This document shows, in pieces, positions 33,884 through 43,431 of a DNA stretch of 64,000 bases (positions are counted from its first letter, which is position 1; each line of letters opens with the position of its first letter). The translations under genes were made by a program, and so were the position numbers. The notes below the pieces were generated by a model that was given only the letters and a program-made list of their open reading frames with translations, was not told the DNA's origin and did no database searches. Source of the DNA: Pseudomonas rubra (GTDB lineage: Bacteria > Pseudomonadota > Gammaproteobacteria > Pseudomonadales > Pseudomonadaceae); contig NZ_JAMDGZ010000033.1 in NCBI RefSeq assembly GCF_028656935.1, positions 1 through 64,000 on the forward strand, read 5' to 3'.

Positions 33884-36800
33884 ATGGCCAAGCGCGCCCG
33901 CCCAGCGGCCTTTATCGATGATCCCCTGTGGTACAAAGACGCGATCATCTACCAGGTACACGTCAAATCCTTCTTCGATTCCAACAATGACGGCATCGGC
34001 GATTTTCCCGGGCTGATCGCCAAGCTCGACTACATCGCCGAGCTTGGGGTCAATACCTTGTGGCTGTTGCCGTTCTACCCCTCGCCACGCCGCGACGACG
34101 GCTACGACATTGCCGAGTACAAGGCGGTGCACCCCGACTATGGCACGCTGGCCGACGTCAAGCGCTTCATCGCCCAGGCGCACCAGCGCGGCCTGCGGGT
34201 GATCACCGAACTGGTCATCAACCACACCTCCGACCAGCACCCCTGGTTCCAGAAGGCCCGGCGTGCCAAACCGGGTAGCAAGGCGCGGGACTTTTACGTG
34301 TGGTCCGACAGCGACCAGAAGTACGACGGCACGCGGATTATCTTCCTCGACACCGAGAAGTCCAACTGGACCTGGGACCCGGTCGCCGGCCAGTACTTCT
34401 GGCACCGCTTCTACTCGCACCAGCCGGACCTCAACTTCGACAACCCGCAGGTGCTCAAGGCCGTGCTCGACGTCATGCGCTATTGGCTCGACCTGGGCGT
34501 CGACGGCCTGCGCCTGGACGCCATCCCTTACCTGATCGAGCGTGACGGCACCAACAATGAGAACCTGCCCGAAACCCATGAGGTGCTGAAGAGGATCCGC
34601 GCCGAAATCGACGCCCATTACCCCGACCGCATGCTCCTGGCCGAAGCCAACCAGTGGCCGGAAGATACCCAGCTGTATTTTGGCCAGGGCCAGGGCGATG
34701 AATGCCACATGGCTTTTCACTTCCCATTGATGCCGCGCATGTACATGGCCGTGGCCCAGGAAGACCGTTTTCCGATCACCGACATCCTGCGCCAGACCCC
34801 GGAGATTCCGGCCAATTGCCAGTGGGCGATCTTCTTGCGCAACCACGATGAACTGACCCTGGAGATGGTCACCGACCGCGAGCGCGACTACCTATGGAAC
34901 TACTATGCCGAAGACCGCCGGGCGCGCATCAACCTCGGCATTCGCCGGCGCCTGGCGCCATTGCTGCAGCGTGATCGGCGGCGGGTCGAGTTGCTGTGCA
35001 GCCTGCTGCTGTCGATGCCCGGGACGCCGACCCTGTACTACGGCGACGAGATCGGTATGGGCGACAACATCTACCTGGGAGACCGCGATGGCGTACGTAC
35101 ACCCATGCAGTGGTCGATCGACCGCAACGGCGGTTTCTCCCGTGCCGACCCTGCGCGTCTGGTGCTGCCGCCGATCATGGACCCGTTGTACGGCTTCCAG
35201 GCGGTCAACGTCGAAGCCCAGGCCTTTGATCCGCACTCGCTGCTGAACTGGAACCGGCGCCTGTTGACCGTGCGCAAGCAGCAGAAGGCCTTCGGTCGCG
35301 GCACGCTGAAGATGCTCAGCCCGAGCAACCGACGGATCCTGGCTTATATTCGCGAGTACACCGGCAGCGATGGCAACAGCGAGATCATCCTCTGCGTGGC
35401 CAACGTCTCACGTGCGGCGCAAGCGGCGGAGCTTGAACTGCAGCAGTATGCCGACAAGGTGCCGGTGGAGATGCTCGGCGGCAGCGCGTTCCCGCCGATC
35501 GGCCAGTTGCCGTTTCTGCTGACCTTGCCGCCCTATGGGTTTTACTGGTTCCTGCTGGCCGACAAGGACCAGATGCCCAGCTGGCACAGGGAGCCGGCCC
35601 AGAGCCTGCCGGAGTTCACCACCCTGGTGCTGAAAAAACGTATGGAAGAGCTGCTCGAGGCGCCGGCACGGGCCACCTTGCAAGACAGCATCCTGCCCCA
35701 GTACCTGCCCAAGCGACGCTGGTTCGCTGGCAAGCAAAGCGGCATCGAACAGGTGCAGATCGTCTACGGCGTGCGCTTTGGTGCTGCCACAAGCCCGGTA
35801 CTGCTCAGCGAGATCGACGTGCAGAGCGCTGGCCAGCGCAGCCGTTACCAGTTGCCATTTGGCTTGATCAGTGAAGACCACCTTACTAGCCCTGCGCCGC
35901 AGCAACTGGCCCTGGCCCGGGTCCGACGCGGTCGCCAGGTGGGTTTGATCACCGATGGTTTTGTCCTCGAAAGCTTTGTCCGCGCCGTGCTCAGTGGTTG
36001 CCGGGACGGCCTGCGCCTGCCGTGCAGCGAGGGTGAACTGTGTTTTGAGGCCACTGAACAACTGGTGGCGCTGAACCTGGGCGACGATGCTGAAATCCGC
36101 TACCTGAGCGCCGAGCAGTCCAACAGCTCGGTGGTGGTCGGTGGCAGTCTGGTGCTCAAGCTGATTCGCAGGGTCAACCCCGGGGTGCACCCGGAGCTGG
36201 AAATGAGCGCCTACCTGACGGCTGCCGGCTTTGCCAATATCTCGCCGTTGCTGGGCTGGGTCAGCCGTGTCGACGCCCAGGCGCAGCCGCACCTGCTGAT
36301 GATCGCCCAGGGCTACCTGAGCAACCAGGGCGACGCCTGGGACTGGACCCAGAACACCCTCGAACGGGCCATCCGTGACGAAATGGAACCGTCGAGCAAG
36401 GATCAGGATGTGCACACTGACGCGTTGCAGGAGCTGGCTGACTTTGCCGCCTTGCTCGGCCAGCGCCTGGGCGAGATGCACTTGCTGCTGGCTGCACCGA
36501 GCGCTGACCCTGCGTTCCAGCCGCAGGCCAGCACCCACCGCGACAGCCAGGCCTGGAAAACGCAGATCGGTGCCCAACTGAGCCGCGCCCTCGACCTGCT
36601 ACAGGAACACCGCGCCAGCCTCGACAGCGACAGCCAGGCCCTGGTCGACGACCTGCAACAGCAACGCAAGAGCCTGCTCAAGCATGTCGGCGAGTTGAGC
36701 AAACAGGCAGTTGGCGGGCTGCTGATGCGCGTGCACGGCGACCTGCACCTGGGTCAGGTACTGGTGGTGCAGGGTGATGCCTACCTGATTGATTTCGAGG

Positions 36801-37195
36801 GCGAACCGGCGCGGCCGCTGGACCAGCGGCGGGCCAAACACAGCCCGTACAAGGATGTCAGCGGCGTGCTGCGTTCCTTCGACTATGCTGCTGCGATGGT
36901 GCTGCGCAGTGCTTCTGGTGTCGATCTTTGCGAGGCTGCCCACAAGGCGCGTCAACGCGTCGCCCGCCGTTACCTGCACCAGGCCCGGCATGCCTTTGTC
37001 GAGGCCTATGGCCTGGCCAGTGCGGCCATGCCCCATGCCTGGGAGCAAGGCAGCGGCGAACAGGCGGCCCTGGCGTTGTTCAGTCTCGAGAAAGCCGCCT
37101 ACGAAATCCTCTACGAAGCCGAAAACCGTCCGCATTGGCTGGCCGTGCCTTTGCATGGCCTGCATGGTCTGATCAGTACCTGGGGAGAGCAGTAG
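33884..37195 (+). CDS. treS: Trehalose synthase-maltokinase fusion
   Basis: A 1103-residue fusion of two enzymes. The TreS half (about 1-545, GH13) interconverts trehalose and maltose: Asp212 (GLRLDAIPYL), Glu254 (LLAEANQWP) and Asp322 (RNHDELTL) are the catalytic triad. The C-terminal half (about 590-1103) is a maltokinase of the Pep2/Mak type with the kinase motif HGDLHLGQV (His951-His955, Asp953) and IDFEGEPARPL. Together they make maltose 1-phosphate for GlgE. AAAGGAG precedes the ATG. The stop is directly followed by the glgB ATG with no gap. Confidence 0.95.
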   Translation: MAKRARPAAFIDDPLWYKDAIIYQVHVKSFFDSNNDGIGDFPGLIAKLDYIAELGVNTLWLLPFYPSPRRDDGYDIAEYKAVHPDYGTLADVKRFIAQAHQRGLRVITELVINHTSDQHPWFQKARRAKPGSKARDFYVWSDSDQKYDGTRIIFLDTEKSNWTWDPVAGQYFWHRFYSHQPDLNFDNPQVLKAVLDVMRYWLDLGVDGLRLDAIPYLIERDGTNNENLPETHEVLKRIRAEIDAHYPDRMLLAEANQWPEDTQLYFGQGQGDECHMAFHFPLMPRMYMAVAQEDRFPITDILRQTPEIPANCQWAIFLRNHDELTLEMVTDRERDYLWNYYAEDRRARINLGIRRRLAPLLQRDRRRVELLCSLLLSMPGTPTLYYGDEIGMGDNIYLGDRDGVRTPMQWSIDRNGGFSRADPARLVLPPIMDPLYGFQAVNVEAQAFDPHSLLNWNRRLLTVRKQQKAFGRGTLKMLSPSNRRILAYIREYTGSDGNSEIILCVANVSRAAQAAELELQQYADKVPVEMLGGSAFPPIGQLPFLLTLPPYGFYWFLLADKDQMPSWHREPAQSLPEFTTLVLKKRMEELLEAPARATLQDSILPQYLPKRRWFAGKQSGIEQVQIVYGVRFGAATSPVLLSEIDVQSAGQRSRYQLPFGLISEDHLTSPAPQQLALARVRRGRQVGLITDGFVLESFVRAVLSGCRDGLRLPCSEGELCFEATEQLVALNLGDDAEIRYLSAEQSNSSVVVGGSLVLKLIRRVNPGVHPELEMSAYLTAAGFANISPLLGWVSRVDAQAQPHLLMIAQGYLSNQGDAWDWTQNTLERAIRDEMEPSSKDQDVHTDALQELADFAALLGQRLGEMHLLLAAPSADPAFQPQASTHRDSQAWKTQIGAQLSRALDLLQEHRASLDSDSQALVDDLQQQRKSLLKHVGELSKQAVGGLLMRVHGDLHLGQVLVVQGDAYLIDFEGEPARPLDQRRAKHSPYKDVSGVLRSFDYAAAMVLRSASGVDLCEAAHKARQRVARRYLHQARHAFVEAYGLASAAMPHAWEQGSGEQAALALFSLEKAAYEILYEAENRPHWLAVPLHGLHGLISTWGEQ

Positions 37196-39406
37196 ATGAC
37201 TCAACGCAAGCGCGAGGAAGGAGGGTTGGGGCAACGAGATATCGATGCCCTGGTCAGAGCCGAACACACCGACCCGTTCGCGGTGCTCGGCCCGCACCCG
37301 GATGGTGCAGGTGGCCTGTTTGTCCGCGCCTACCTGCCCAATGCCCTGAACGTGAGGCTGTTGGCCCGCAGTGACAGTCGTGTGCTGGCAGAGTTGGAAC
37401 AGGGCCCGGTGCCGGGGCTGTTCATCACGCATTTAGCAGAGCAACAACCGTACCTGTTGCAGATCAACTGGGCCGGTGCTGAGCAGATCAGCGAAGACCC
37501 TTACAGCTTTGGTCCGTTGCTAGGCGATATGGACCTGTACCTGTTCGCCGAAGGCAATCACCGTGACCTGTCCGCGGCCATGGGCGCGCAACCGCTCACC
37601 GTCGAGGGCGTCGACGGGGTACGTTTCTCCGTCTGGGCGCCCAATGCCCGGCGGATCTCGGTGGTCGGCGACTTCAACAACTGGGACGGCCGCCGCCACC
37701 CCATGCGCCTGCGCCACCCGTCCGGGGTCTGGGAACTGTTCGTGCCGCGCCTGCAGGCCGGCGAGGCCTACAAGTATGAAGTGCTCGGCCGTGAAGGCAT
37801 TCTGCCGCTCAAAGCCGACCCGCTGGCCCGCGCCACCGAGTTGCCGCCCAGCACCGCCTCGAAGGTTGCCGGGCCCCTGAACCATGACTGGCAGGACCAG
37901 GGCTGGATGCAGGTGCGCGGTGAGCGCCAGGCCAACAACGCGCCGCTGTCGATCTACGAACTGCACGCCGGCTCCTGGCAGTGCGAACTGGACGACAACG
38001 GCGAAGTCGCGCGCTTTTACAACTGGCGTGAACTGGCCGAGCGGTTGGTGCCTTATGTCCAGCACCTGGGATTTACCCATATCGAACTGATGCCGATCAT
38101 GGAGCACCCCTTTGGCGGTTCCTGGGGCTATCAGCCGCTGTCGATGTTCGCCCCGACCGCACGTTACGGCACGGCCGAGGATTTTGCCGCCTTTATCGAC
38201 GCCTGCCACCAGGCGCGCATCGGCGTGATTCTCGACTGGGTACCGGCGCATTTCCCCACCGACAGCCATGGCCTGGTGCGCTTCGACGGCACTGCGCTGT
38301 ATGAGTACGACAACCCGCTCGAAGGCTTCCACCAGGACTGGGACACGCTGATCTACAACCTGGGCCGTACCGAAGTGCACGGCTTCATGCTGGCCTCGGC
38401 GCTGCACTGGCTCAAGCATTTTCATATCGATGGCCTGCGTGTCGATGCCGTGGCCTCGATGCTCTATCGCGACTACTCACGCAAGGCCGGCGAGTGGGTA
38501 CCCAACCGTCATGGCGGGCGCGAGAACCTCGAAGCCATCGACTTCTTGCGTCATCTCAACGATGTGGTGGCGCTGGAAGCCCCCGGTGCGCTGGTGATCG
38601 CCGAAGAGTCCACGGCCTGGCCGGGCGTCAGCCAACCGACCCAGCAGGGTGGCCTGGGCTTTGCCTACAAGTGGAACATGGGCTGGATGCACGACACCTT
38701 GCACTACATCCAGAACGACCCGATCCACCGCACCTATCACCATAACGAAATGAGCTTCGGCCTGATCTATGCCTATTCCGAGCATTTCATCCTGCCGATC
38801 TCCCATGACGAAGTGGTGCACGGCAAGCATTCGCTGATCGACAAGATGCCCGGTGACCGCTGGCAAAAGTTCGCCAACCTGCGTGCTTACCTGACGTTCA
38901 TGTGGACCCATCCGGGCAAGAAGCTGCTGTTCATGGGCTGCGAGTTTGGCCAGTGGCGTGAGTGGAACCACGACAGCGAACTGGACTGGTACCTGCTCAA
39001 ATATCCTGAACACCTGGGCGTGCAACGGCTGGTGGCCGACCTCAACCGCCTGTATCGCGATGAGCGTGCCTTGCATGAGCAGGATTGCCAGCCCCAGGGC
39101 TTTCAGTGGCTGATCGGCGACGATGCGCACAACAGCGTTTACGCCTGGCTACGCTGGAGCGCGAGTGGCGAGCCGTTGCTGGTGGTGGCCAACTTCACCC
39201 CGGTGCCGCGTGAGGGCTATCGCATCGGCGTACCGTTCGGTGAGCGCTGGGTGGAGGTGCTCAACAGTGACGCCGAGGGCTACGCCGGTACCAATTATGG
39301 CAACCTCGGCGAAGTGCCCAGCCAGGCGTTGCCCAGCCATGGGCAACCGTTGTCGCTGGCGTTGAACTTGCCGCCGTTGGGGGTGCTGATCTTGCGGCCG
39401 CAGTGA
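37196..39406 (+). CDS. glgB: 1,4-alpha-glucan branching enzyme
   Basis: A 736-residue GH13_9 enzyme that adds alpha-1,6 branches. An extra N-terminal domain and the CBM48 module ([21 protein letters not shown], about 145-165) precede the barrel. The nucleophile is Asp417 ([14 protein letters not shown]), the acid/base Glu470 ([11 protein letters not shown]), and [11 protein letters not shown] is the third catalytic region. The start abuts the treS stop (TAG|ATG), so the genes are translationally coupled. It completes the glgE pathway arm. Confidence 0.96.
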   Translation: MTQRKREEGGLGQRDIDALVRAEHTDPFAVLGPHPDGAGGLFVRAYLPNALNVRLLARSDSRVLAELEQGPVPGLFITHLAEQQPYLLQINWAGAEQISEDPYSFGPLLGDMDLYLFAEGNHRDLSAAMGAQPLTVEGVDGVRFSVWAPNARRISVVGDFNNWDGRRHPMRLRHPSGVWELFVPRLQAGEAYKYEVLGREGILPLKADPLARATELPPSTASKVAGPLNHDWQDQGWMQVRGERQANNAPLSIYELHAGSWQCELDDNGEVARFYNWRELAERLVPYVQHLGFTHIELMPIMEHPFGGSWGYQPLSMFAPTARYGTAEDFAAFIDACHQARIGVILDWVPAHFPTDSHGLVRFDGTALYEYDNPLEGFHQDWDTLIYNLGRTEVHGFMLASALHWLKHFHIDGLRVDAVASMLYRDYSRKAGEWVPNRHGGRENLEAIDFLRHLNDVVALEAPGALVIAEESTAWPGVSQPTQQGGLGFAYKWNMGWMHDTLHYIQNDPIHRTYHHNEMSFGLIYAYSEHFILPISHDEVVHGKHSLIDKMPGDRWQKFANLRAYLTFMWTHPGKKLLFMGCEFGQWREWNHDSELDWYLLKYPEHLGVQRLVADLNRLYRDERALHEQDCQPQGFQWLIGDDAHNSVYAWLRWSASGEPLLVVANFTPVPREGYRIGVPFGERWVEVLNSDAEGYAGTNYGNLGEVPSQALPSHGQPLSLALNLPPLGVLILRPQ

Positions 39407-39411
39407 TATCC

Positions 39412-39483
39412 ATCGCCGGCAAGGCCGGCTCCCACAAGTGACCTGCATACACCGAACTTGTGGGAGCTGGCTTTGCCAGCGAT
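39412..39483. repeat. Mixed REPIN
   Basis: The left arm (39412-39436) is of the GCCGGCAAGGCCGGC type and the right arm (39459-39483) of the GCTGGCTTTGCCAGC type, so the pair is imperfect. It sits between the convergent glgB and autotransporter-barrel genes. Confidence 0.85.
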
Positions 39484-39502
39484 CGAGTGCGAAGCGCTCG
39501 CA

Positions 39503-40573
39503 TCACCAGCGCACCCTGATCCCCAGGTTGCCAATCAGGCCGTTAATGTCATTGTCATCCATGTCGCTGCTGTAGTCGGCGCTGACAAACAGCGCCACTT
39601 TCGGCGTGACCCGCGCCACCAGGCCCAGGCCCAGTTCGACGGTGGCCGAGTTACGCCCGCTGCTGATCTTGTCGACCTTGTCCAGGCTCACCGTGTCGGC
39701 GTTGGAGAAGTCGTACCAGACGTTGGTCCGCACAAAAGGCTCGATCGGCATGCCGCGCACATTGTAGCGCGCAGACAACTTGGCACCGACCCGGCCGGTC
39801 CAGTTCGGTTGTTCATCGAAGGCTTGCTGGGTGTCGGTCTGGGTCTGGCTGCCGGGAAAGTACTGCTGGTTGATCAACTGGGCCTGCGGCTCCAGGGTCC
39901 AGTTATTGCCCAGGCTGATGGGGTAACCGCCTTCCACCGACAGGGTCAGGGCATGACCGTTGCCATCCAGGCGCTGACCGGTTTCGCTGCGGCCATTGAT
40001 GTCGAAGCGGGTACCCATGGCTACCGCATCCAGGTGCCAGCCCTGGTCATGGCTCATGCTCCAGTACACACCCAGGCTCTCGCCGTCGAGATTGACCGCG
40101 GTCTTGCGGTCGCCGACCTGAGGTTTGCGCAGGCCGTCAAAGCCGCTTTGCAGGTTGCTGTGGCCGACGAAGAAACCGGCACGGTGAACGTTGCCGCCAC
40201 TGGTTTCACGAACGAACAGATCAGGGCTGATCTGCAGGCTGCGGTTTGGTGCACTGAGGTTGTCGGCTTCCGGGCTCGGGGTGCGCACTGGGGTCGGGAA
40301 AAACTGCGCCCACTGGCTGGCAATGGTGTCGCTCGCGACCGGGGCGTTGCGCTCGGCCAGGCGCTCGGAAAATGCGCCCAGGGTGCTCAGGCCCAGGCCA
40401 CTGGTGCTGACCGGGATGAGCGAGAGGGCAGGTTGAGCCTGCACCAGGTTGTTTAGCGGGTTGTTATCCTCCAGGCCCAATGCATGGGTTTCCAACGGGG
40501 TTGCCAAAAGCAGCGACGTGGAAACCGCATAGAAAACGTACTCAAAGCCCGTGGGATTTGCAGTTTTTTTCAT
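39503..40573 (-). CDS. Autotransporter-type beta-barrel protein with a very short passenger
   Basis: A 356-residue protein. A long signal-like N terminus (about 1-31, hydrophobic VFYAVSTSLLLATPLETHA) is followed by about 85 residues of low-complexity linker and then a barrel of about 240 residues (GFFVGHSNLQSGFDG, GVYWSMSHDQGWHLDAVAMGTRFD, EGGYPISLGNNWTLEPQAQLI, ending NLGIRVRW). This is the autotransporter translocator pattern ending in an aromatic residue, but without a real passenger. It lies between the two arms of the glycogen cluster, in the place occupied by other genes in P. aeruginosa. Function unknown; it could be a surface porin-like barrel. Confidence 0.78.
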   Translation of the reverse strand: MKKTANPTGFEYVFYAVSTSLLLATPLETHALGLEDNNPLNNLVQAQPALSLIPVSTSGLGLSTLGAFSERLAERNAPVASDTIASQWAQFFPTPVRTPSPEADNLSAPNRSLQISPDLFVRETSGGNVHRAGFFVGHSNLQSGFDGLRKPQVGDRKTAVNLDGESLGVYWSMSHDQGWHLDAVAMGTRFDINGRSETGQRLDGNGHALTLSVEGGYPISLGNNWTLEPQAQLINQQYFPGSQTQTDTQQAFDEQPNWTGRVGAKLSARYNVRGMPIEPFVRTNVWYDFSNADTVSLDKVDKISSGRNSATVELGLGLVARVTPKVALFVSADYSSDMDDNDINGLIGNLGIRVRW

Positions 40574-40920
40574 GGCGGTTCTCCTCTGTTTTCACTAGCC
40601 AGGGATCTGGCCTGACGTCACGGGCTGTAATGCAAAACCAGAGGGCGACCCAAACCAGCAAACCGGTCCCGGCCACGCGCTGAAACGCGCGAGCTAGAGG
40701 CTCGGAATGGAATCTGCAGTTGCTGCATTACTTCTAGCTAAGGAGAGGAGCGGTCGGGCGTCAAGAAAGCGTGAATCAACCGTTATCAAGCTATTGGATA
40801 AAGCAATCGTCTGAAATTAAACAAAAATTCATCTTTGATAGCCGCAACCGCTCTTTCCACGTTCGCGGCTATGCCGAATGATTGCTAAAGCTGCACTTCA
40901 ACGGCCAAGGGCCGATGGCC
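40574..40920. other. Non-coding region upstream of the barrel gene, downstream of glgX
   Basis: A 347-bp stretch, partly AT-rich (about 40770-40840). It must hold the barrel gene's promoter and the end of the glgX transcript. A stem-loop with arms ATAGCCGC (40838-40845) and GCGGCTAT (40865-40872) lies 49 bp after the glgX stop (to the left on the map, this is upstream of it on the minus strand only for the barrel gene); it has no T tract. I see no gene. Confidence 0.5.
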
Positions 40921-43077
40921 TCAGGCATCGTCGTCGCGGTACAGCTCAAGCAACAGCAGGGAACGCCCGCTGGCCTGGAGCTGGCTGGCAAAGTCGTGCT
41001 GCTCGCCTTTGCGTAGGAGGGGGCGGTCGGTGTCGAGCAGGCAATTCCAATGTTCGCCTTCGGGCACCTGGGGCAGGGTGAAGGCGACCGTGTCGTGATG
41101 GGCGTTGACGATCAGCAGCAAGGTGGCATCGGCGCCGGGGCGCAAAATGCCACTGACCTGGGCGCGACCGTCGAGCAACATGCCCAGGCAGCGCCCGTGG
41201 GCGTGCTGCCACTGCTCGATGGTCATTTCGCTGGCATCCGGCGCGAGCCAAGTGACGTCCTTGACGCCGATTACCTCATTGTAGTCACCCACCAGAAAGC
41301 GTGAGCGGCGCAGCACCGGGTAGGCCAGGCGCAGCTTGGTCAGGCGCTTGACGAACTTGAGCAGCGCCGCACCATCGTCGTCCAGTGCCCAGTTGACCCA
41401 GCCGATTTCGCTGTCCTGGCAGTAAGCATTGTTGTTGCCGTGCTGGGTGCGGCTGAACTCGTCACCGGCGACGATCATCGGTGTGCCCTGGGCCAACAGC
41501 AGGGTGGCGAAGAAGTTGCGCATCTGACGCAGGCGCAAAGCGTTGATCTCGGGGTCGGCAGTGGGGCCTTCGACACCGTGGTTCCACGACAGGTTATTGT
41601 TGCTGCCGTCCTGGTTGTCCTCGTCATTGTCCTGGTTGTGCTTGTCGTTGTACGAGACCAGGTCGCGCAGGGTGAAGCCGTCATGGGCGGTGATGAAATT
41701 GACCGACGCATACGGCCTGCGTCCACGCCGGTTGAACAGCTCGCCGGAGGCGGTCATGCGTGCGGCAAAGTCGGCCAGTTGGCCTTCGTCACCTTTCCAG
41801 AAGGCGCGCACGGTGTCGCGAAAGCGATCGTTCCATTCGGCCCAGCCAGGGGCGAAATTGCCCACCTGGTAACCGCCGGGGCCGCAGTCCCAGGGCTCGG
41901 CGATCAGTTTGACCTGGCTGAGCAACGGGTCCTGGCGGCAGGCGACGAGAAAGCTGTGACGCTCGTTGAAGCCCTCGTGGTAGCGACCGAGGATGGTTGC
42001 CAGGTCGAAGCGAAAGCCGTCTACGTGCATTTCTCCGGCCCAGTAACGCAGCGAGTCAGTGACCAGTTGCAACACGCAGGGGTGGCTCAGGTCAAGGGTG
42101 TTGCCGGTGCCGGAATCGTTGATGTAGAAGCGCTTGTCATCCGGCATCAGGCGGTAGTAGGAGGCGTTGTCGATGCCGCGCATGGACAGGGTCGGCCCCA
42201 GCTCGTTGCCCTCGGCGGTGTGGTTGTAGACCACGTCAAGAATCACCTCCAGGCCTGCATCGTGCAGGTGCGCGACCATCTCCTTGAATTCGGCGATCTT
42301 GCCATTGGCCAGGTAGCGTGGGTGCGGGGCAAAAAAGGCGATGCTGTTGTAACCCCAGTAGTTGTTCAGGCCTTTTTGCAGCAGGTGCTGGTCGTTGACG
42401 AAGGCGTGAATCGGCAGCAGTTCGATCGACGACACCCCAAGCTGCTTGATGTGGCCCAGCAGCTCGTCGCACATAAGCCCCGCGAAAGTCCCGCGGTCTG
42501 CCTGCGGCACTGCGGGGTGGCGCATGCTGATGCCACGCACGTGGGCTTCGTAGAGGATCGTGCGCTCCCAGGGAATGCCCACGCGCTGGTCGCGGCCCCA
42601 GGTGTAGGCCGGGTCGATGACTTTGCACTTGGGGACGAAGGGCGCGCTGTCGCGTTCATCGAAGCTGAGGTCGCCGTCGGGGTGGCCGATGGTGTAGCCG
42701 AACAGCGCTTCGGACCATTTCAGGCTGCCGACCAGTTGCTTGGCGTACGGGTCGATCAGCAGCTTGTTGGGGTTGAAGCGGTGGCCGTTTTCCGGGTCGT
42801 ACGGGCCGTGCACCCGGTAACCGTAAATTTGCCCGGGGTGGGCGTCGGGCAGGTAGCCGTGGAAGATCTCGTCGGTGTACTCGGGCAGCTCGATGCGTTC
42901 GAGCTCGACCTCGCCACTGGCATCGAACAGGCACAGCTCGACTTTAGTGGCGTTGGCCGAGAACAGCGCGAAATTGACCCCCAGTCCATCCCAGCTGGCG
43001 CCTAGAGGAAAGGGTAGGCCTTCGCGGATGCGCGAGGGTTCCAGGTGGACTTCGGCAGTGGGCTTTGGCTTGGTCAT
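40921..43077 (-). CDS. glgX: Glycogen debranching enzyme
   Basis: A 718-residue GH13_11 isoamylase-type enzyme that removes alpha-1,6 branches. The N-terminal CBM48-like domain (FPLGASWDGLGVNFALFSANATKVELCLFD, shown in parts) precedes the barrel. Asp358 (FRFDLATILGR) is the nucleophile, Glu394 (LIAEPWDCGPGGYQ) the acid/base, and ITAHDGFTLRDLVSYN the third region. AAGGAG precedes the ATG. It is the last gene of the minus-strand arm, separated from the DUF2934 gene by a REPIN. Confidence 0.95.
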   Translation of the reverse strand: MTKPKPTAEVHLEPSRIREGLPFPLGASWDGLGVNFALFSANATKVELCLFDASGEVELERIELPEYTDEIFHGYLPDAHPGQIYGYRVHGPYDPENGHRFNPNKLLIDPYAKQLVGSLKWSEALFGYTIGHPDGDLSFDERDSAPFVPKCKVIDPAYTWGRDQRVGIPWERTILYEAHVRGISMRHPAVPQADRGTFAGLMCDELLGHIKQLGVSSIELLPIHAFVNDQHLLQKGLNNYWGYNSIAFFAPHPRYLANGKIAEFKEMVAHLHDAGLEVILDVVYNHTAEGNELGPTLSMRGIDNASYYRLMPDDKRFYINDSGTGNTLDLSHPCVLQLVTDSLRYWAGEMHVDGFRFDLATILGRYHEGFNERHSFLVACRQDPLLSQVKLIAEPWDCGPGGYQVGNFAPGWAEWNDRFRDTVRAFWKGDEGQLADFAARMTASGELFNRRGRRPYASVNFITAHDGFTLRDLVSYNDKHNQDNDEDNQDGSNNNLSWNHGVEGPTADPEINALRLRQMRNFFATLLLAQGTPMIVAGDEFSRTQHGNNNAYCQDSEIGWVNWALDDDGAALLKFVKRLTKLRLAYPVLRRSRFLVGDYNEVIGVKDVTWLAPDASEMTIEQWQHAHGRCLGMLLDGRAQVSGILRPGADATLLLIVNAHHDTVAFTLPQVPEGEHWNCLLDTDRPLLRKGEQHDFASQLQASGRSLLLLELYRDDDA

Positions 43078-43094
43078 GGGGCTCCTTGGACGCT

Positions 43095-43177
43095 ATCGCG
43101 GGGCAAGCCCGCTCCCACAGGATCTCGCCAGCTTTTAAAAAGCTGTGCAGCCTGTGGGAGCGGGCTTGCCCCGCGAT
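43095..43177. repeat. REPIN, GCGGGGCAAGCCCGC type, inside the glg/tre operon
   Basis: Perfect inverted 25-base arms at 43095-43119 and 43153-43177. The loop contains a small extra hairpin (AGCTTTT/AAAAGCT, near 43130-43145). It lies between the DUF2934 gene and glgX, so it may lower or tune glgX expression. Confidence 0.9.
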
Positions 43178-43182
43178 CAGAT

Positions 43183-43413
43183 TCACGCAGTCGGTGGCTT
43201 CTTGGCTGCCCTGGGCTTTTTCGGCGCCGCCGCAGCACTGGCCGGCTTGGCCTTGGCGCTGGGTTTGCGCGGTGTGACCCTGGGCGCCAGGGCTTCTGCC
43301 TCAGCGAGCTTGCGTGCCATCTCCCAGTGCCGCTGTTGCTGGCCTTCGGGCTGACCTTCCGACTCCCAGATCTGGTAGGCGAATTCACGAATTCGTTTTT
43401 CTTCAACACTCAT
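43183..43413 (-). CDS. DUF2934 family protein
   Basis: A 76-residue basic protein. The N-terminal 40 residues are the DUF2934 motif (RIREFAYQIWESEGQPEGQQQRHWEMARKLAEAE in two parts), and the C-terminal tail is Lys-, Ala- and Pro-rich (KPSAKAKPASAAAAPKKP), like a nucleic-acid-binding tail. It lies 18 bp after treY in the operon. The same small gene is present in the P. aeruginosa cluster, so it is a conserved member, but its role is unknown. Confidence 0.88.
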   Translation of the reverse strand: MSVEEKRIREFAYQIWESEGQPEGQQQRHWEMARKLAEAEALAPRVTPRKPSAKAKPASAAAAPKKPRAAKKPPTA

Positions 43414-43431
43414 CTCGACGCTCCTCTGGAC

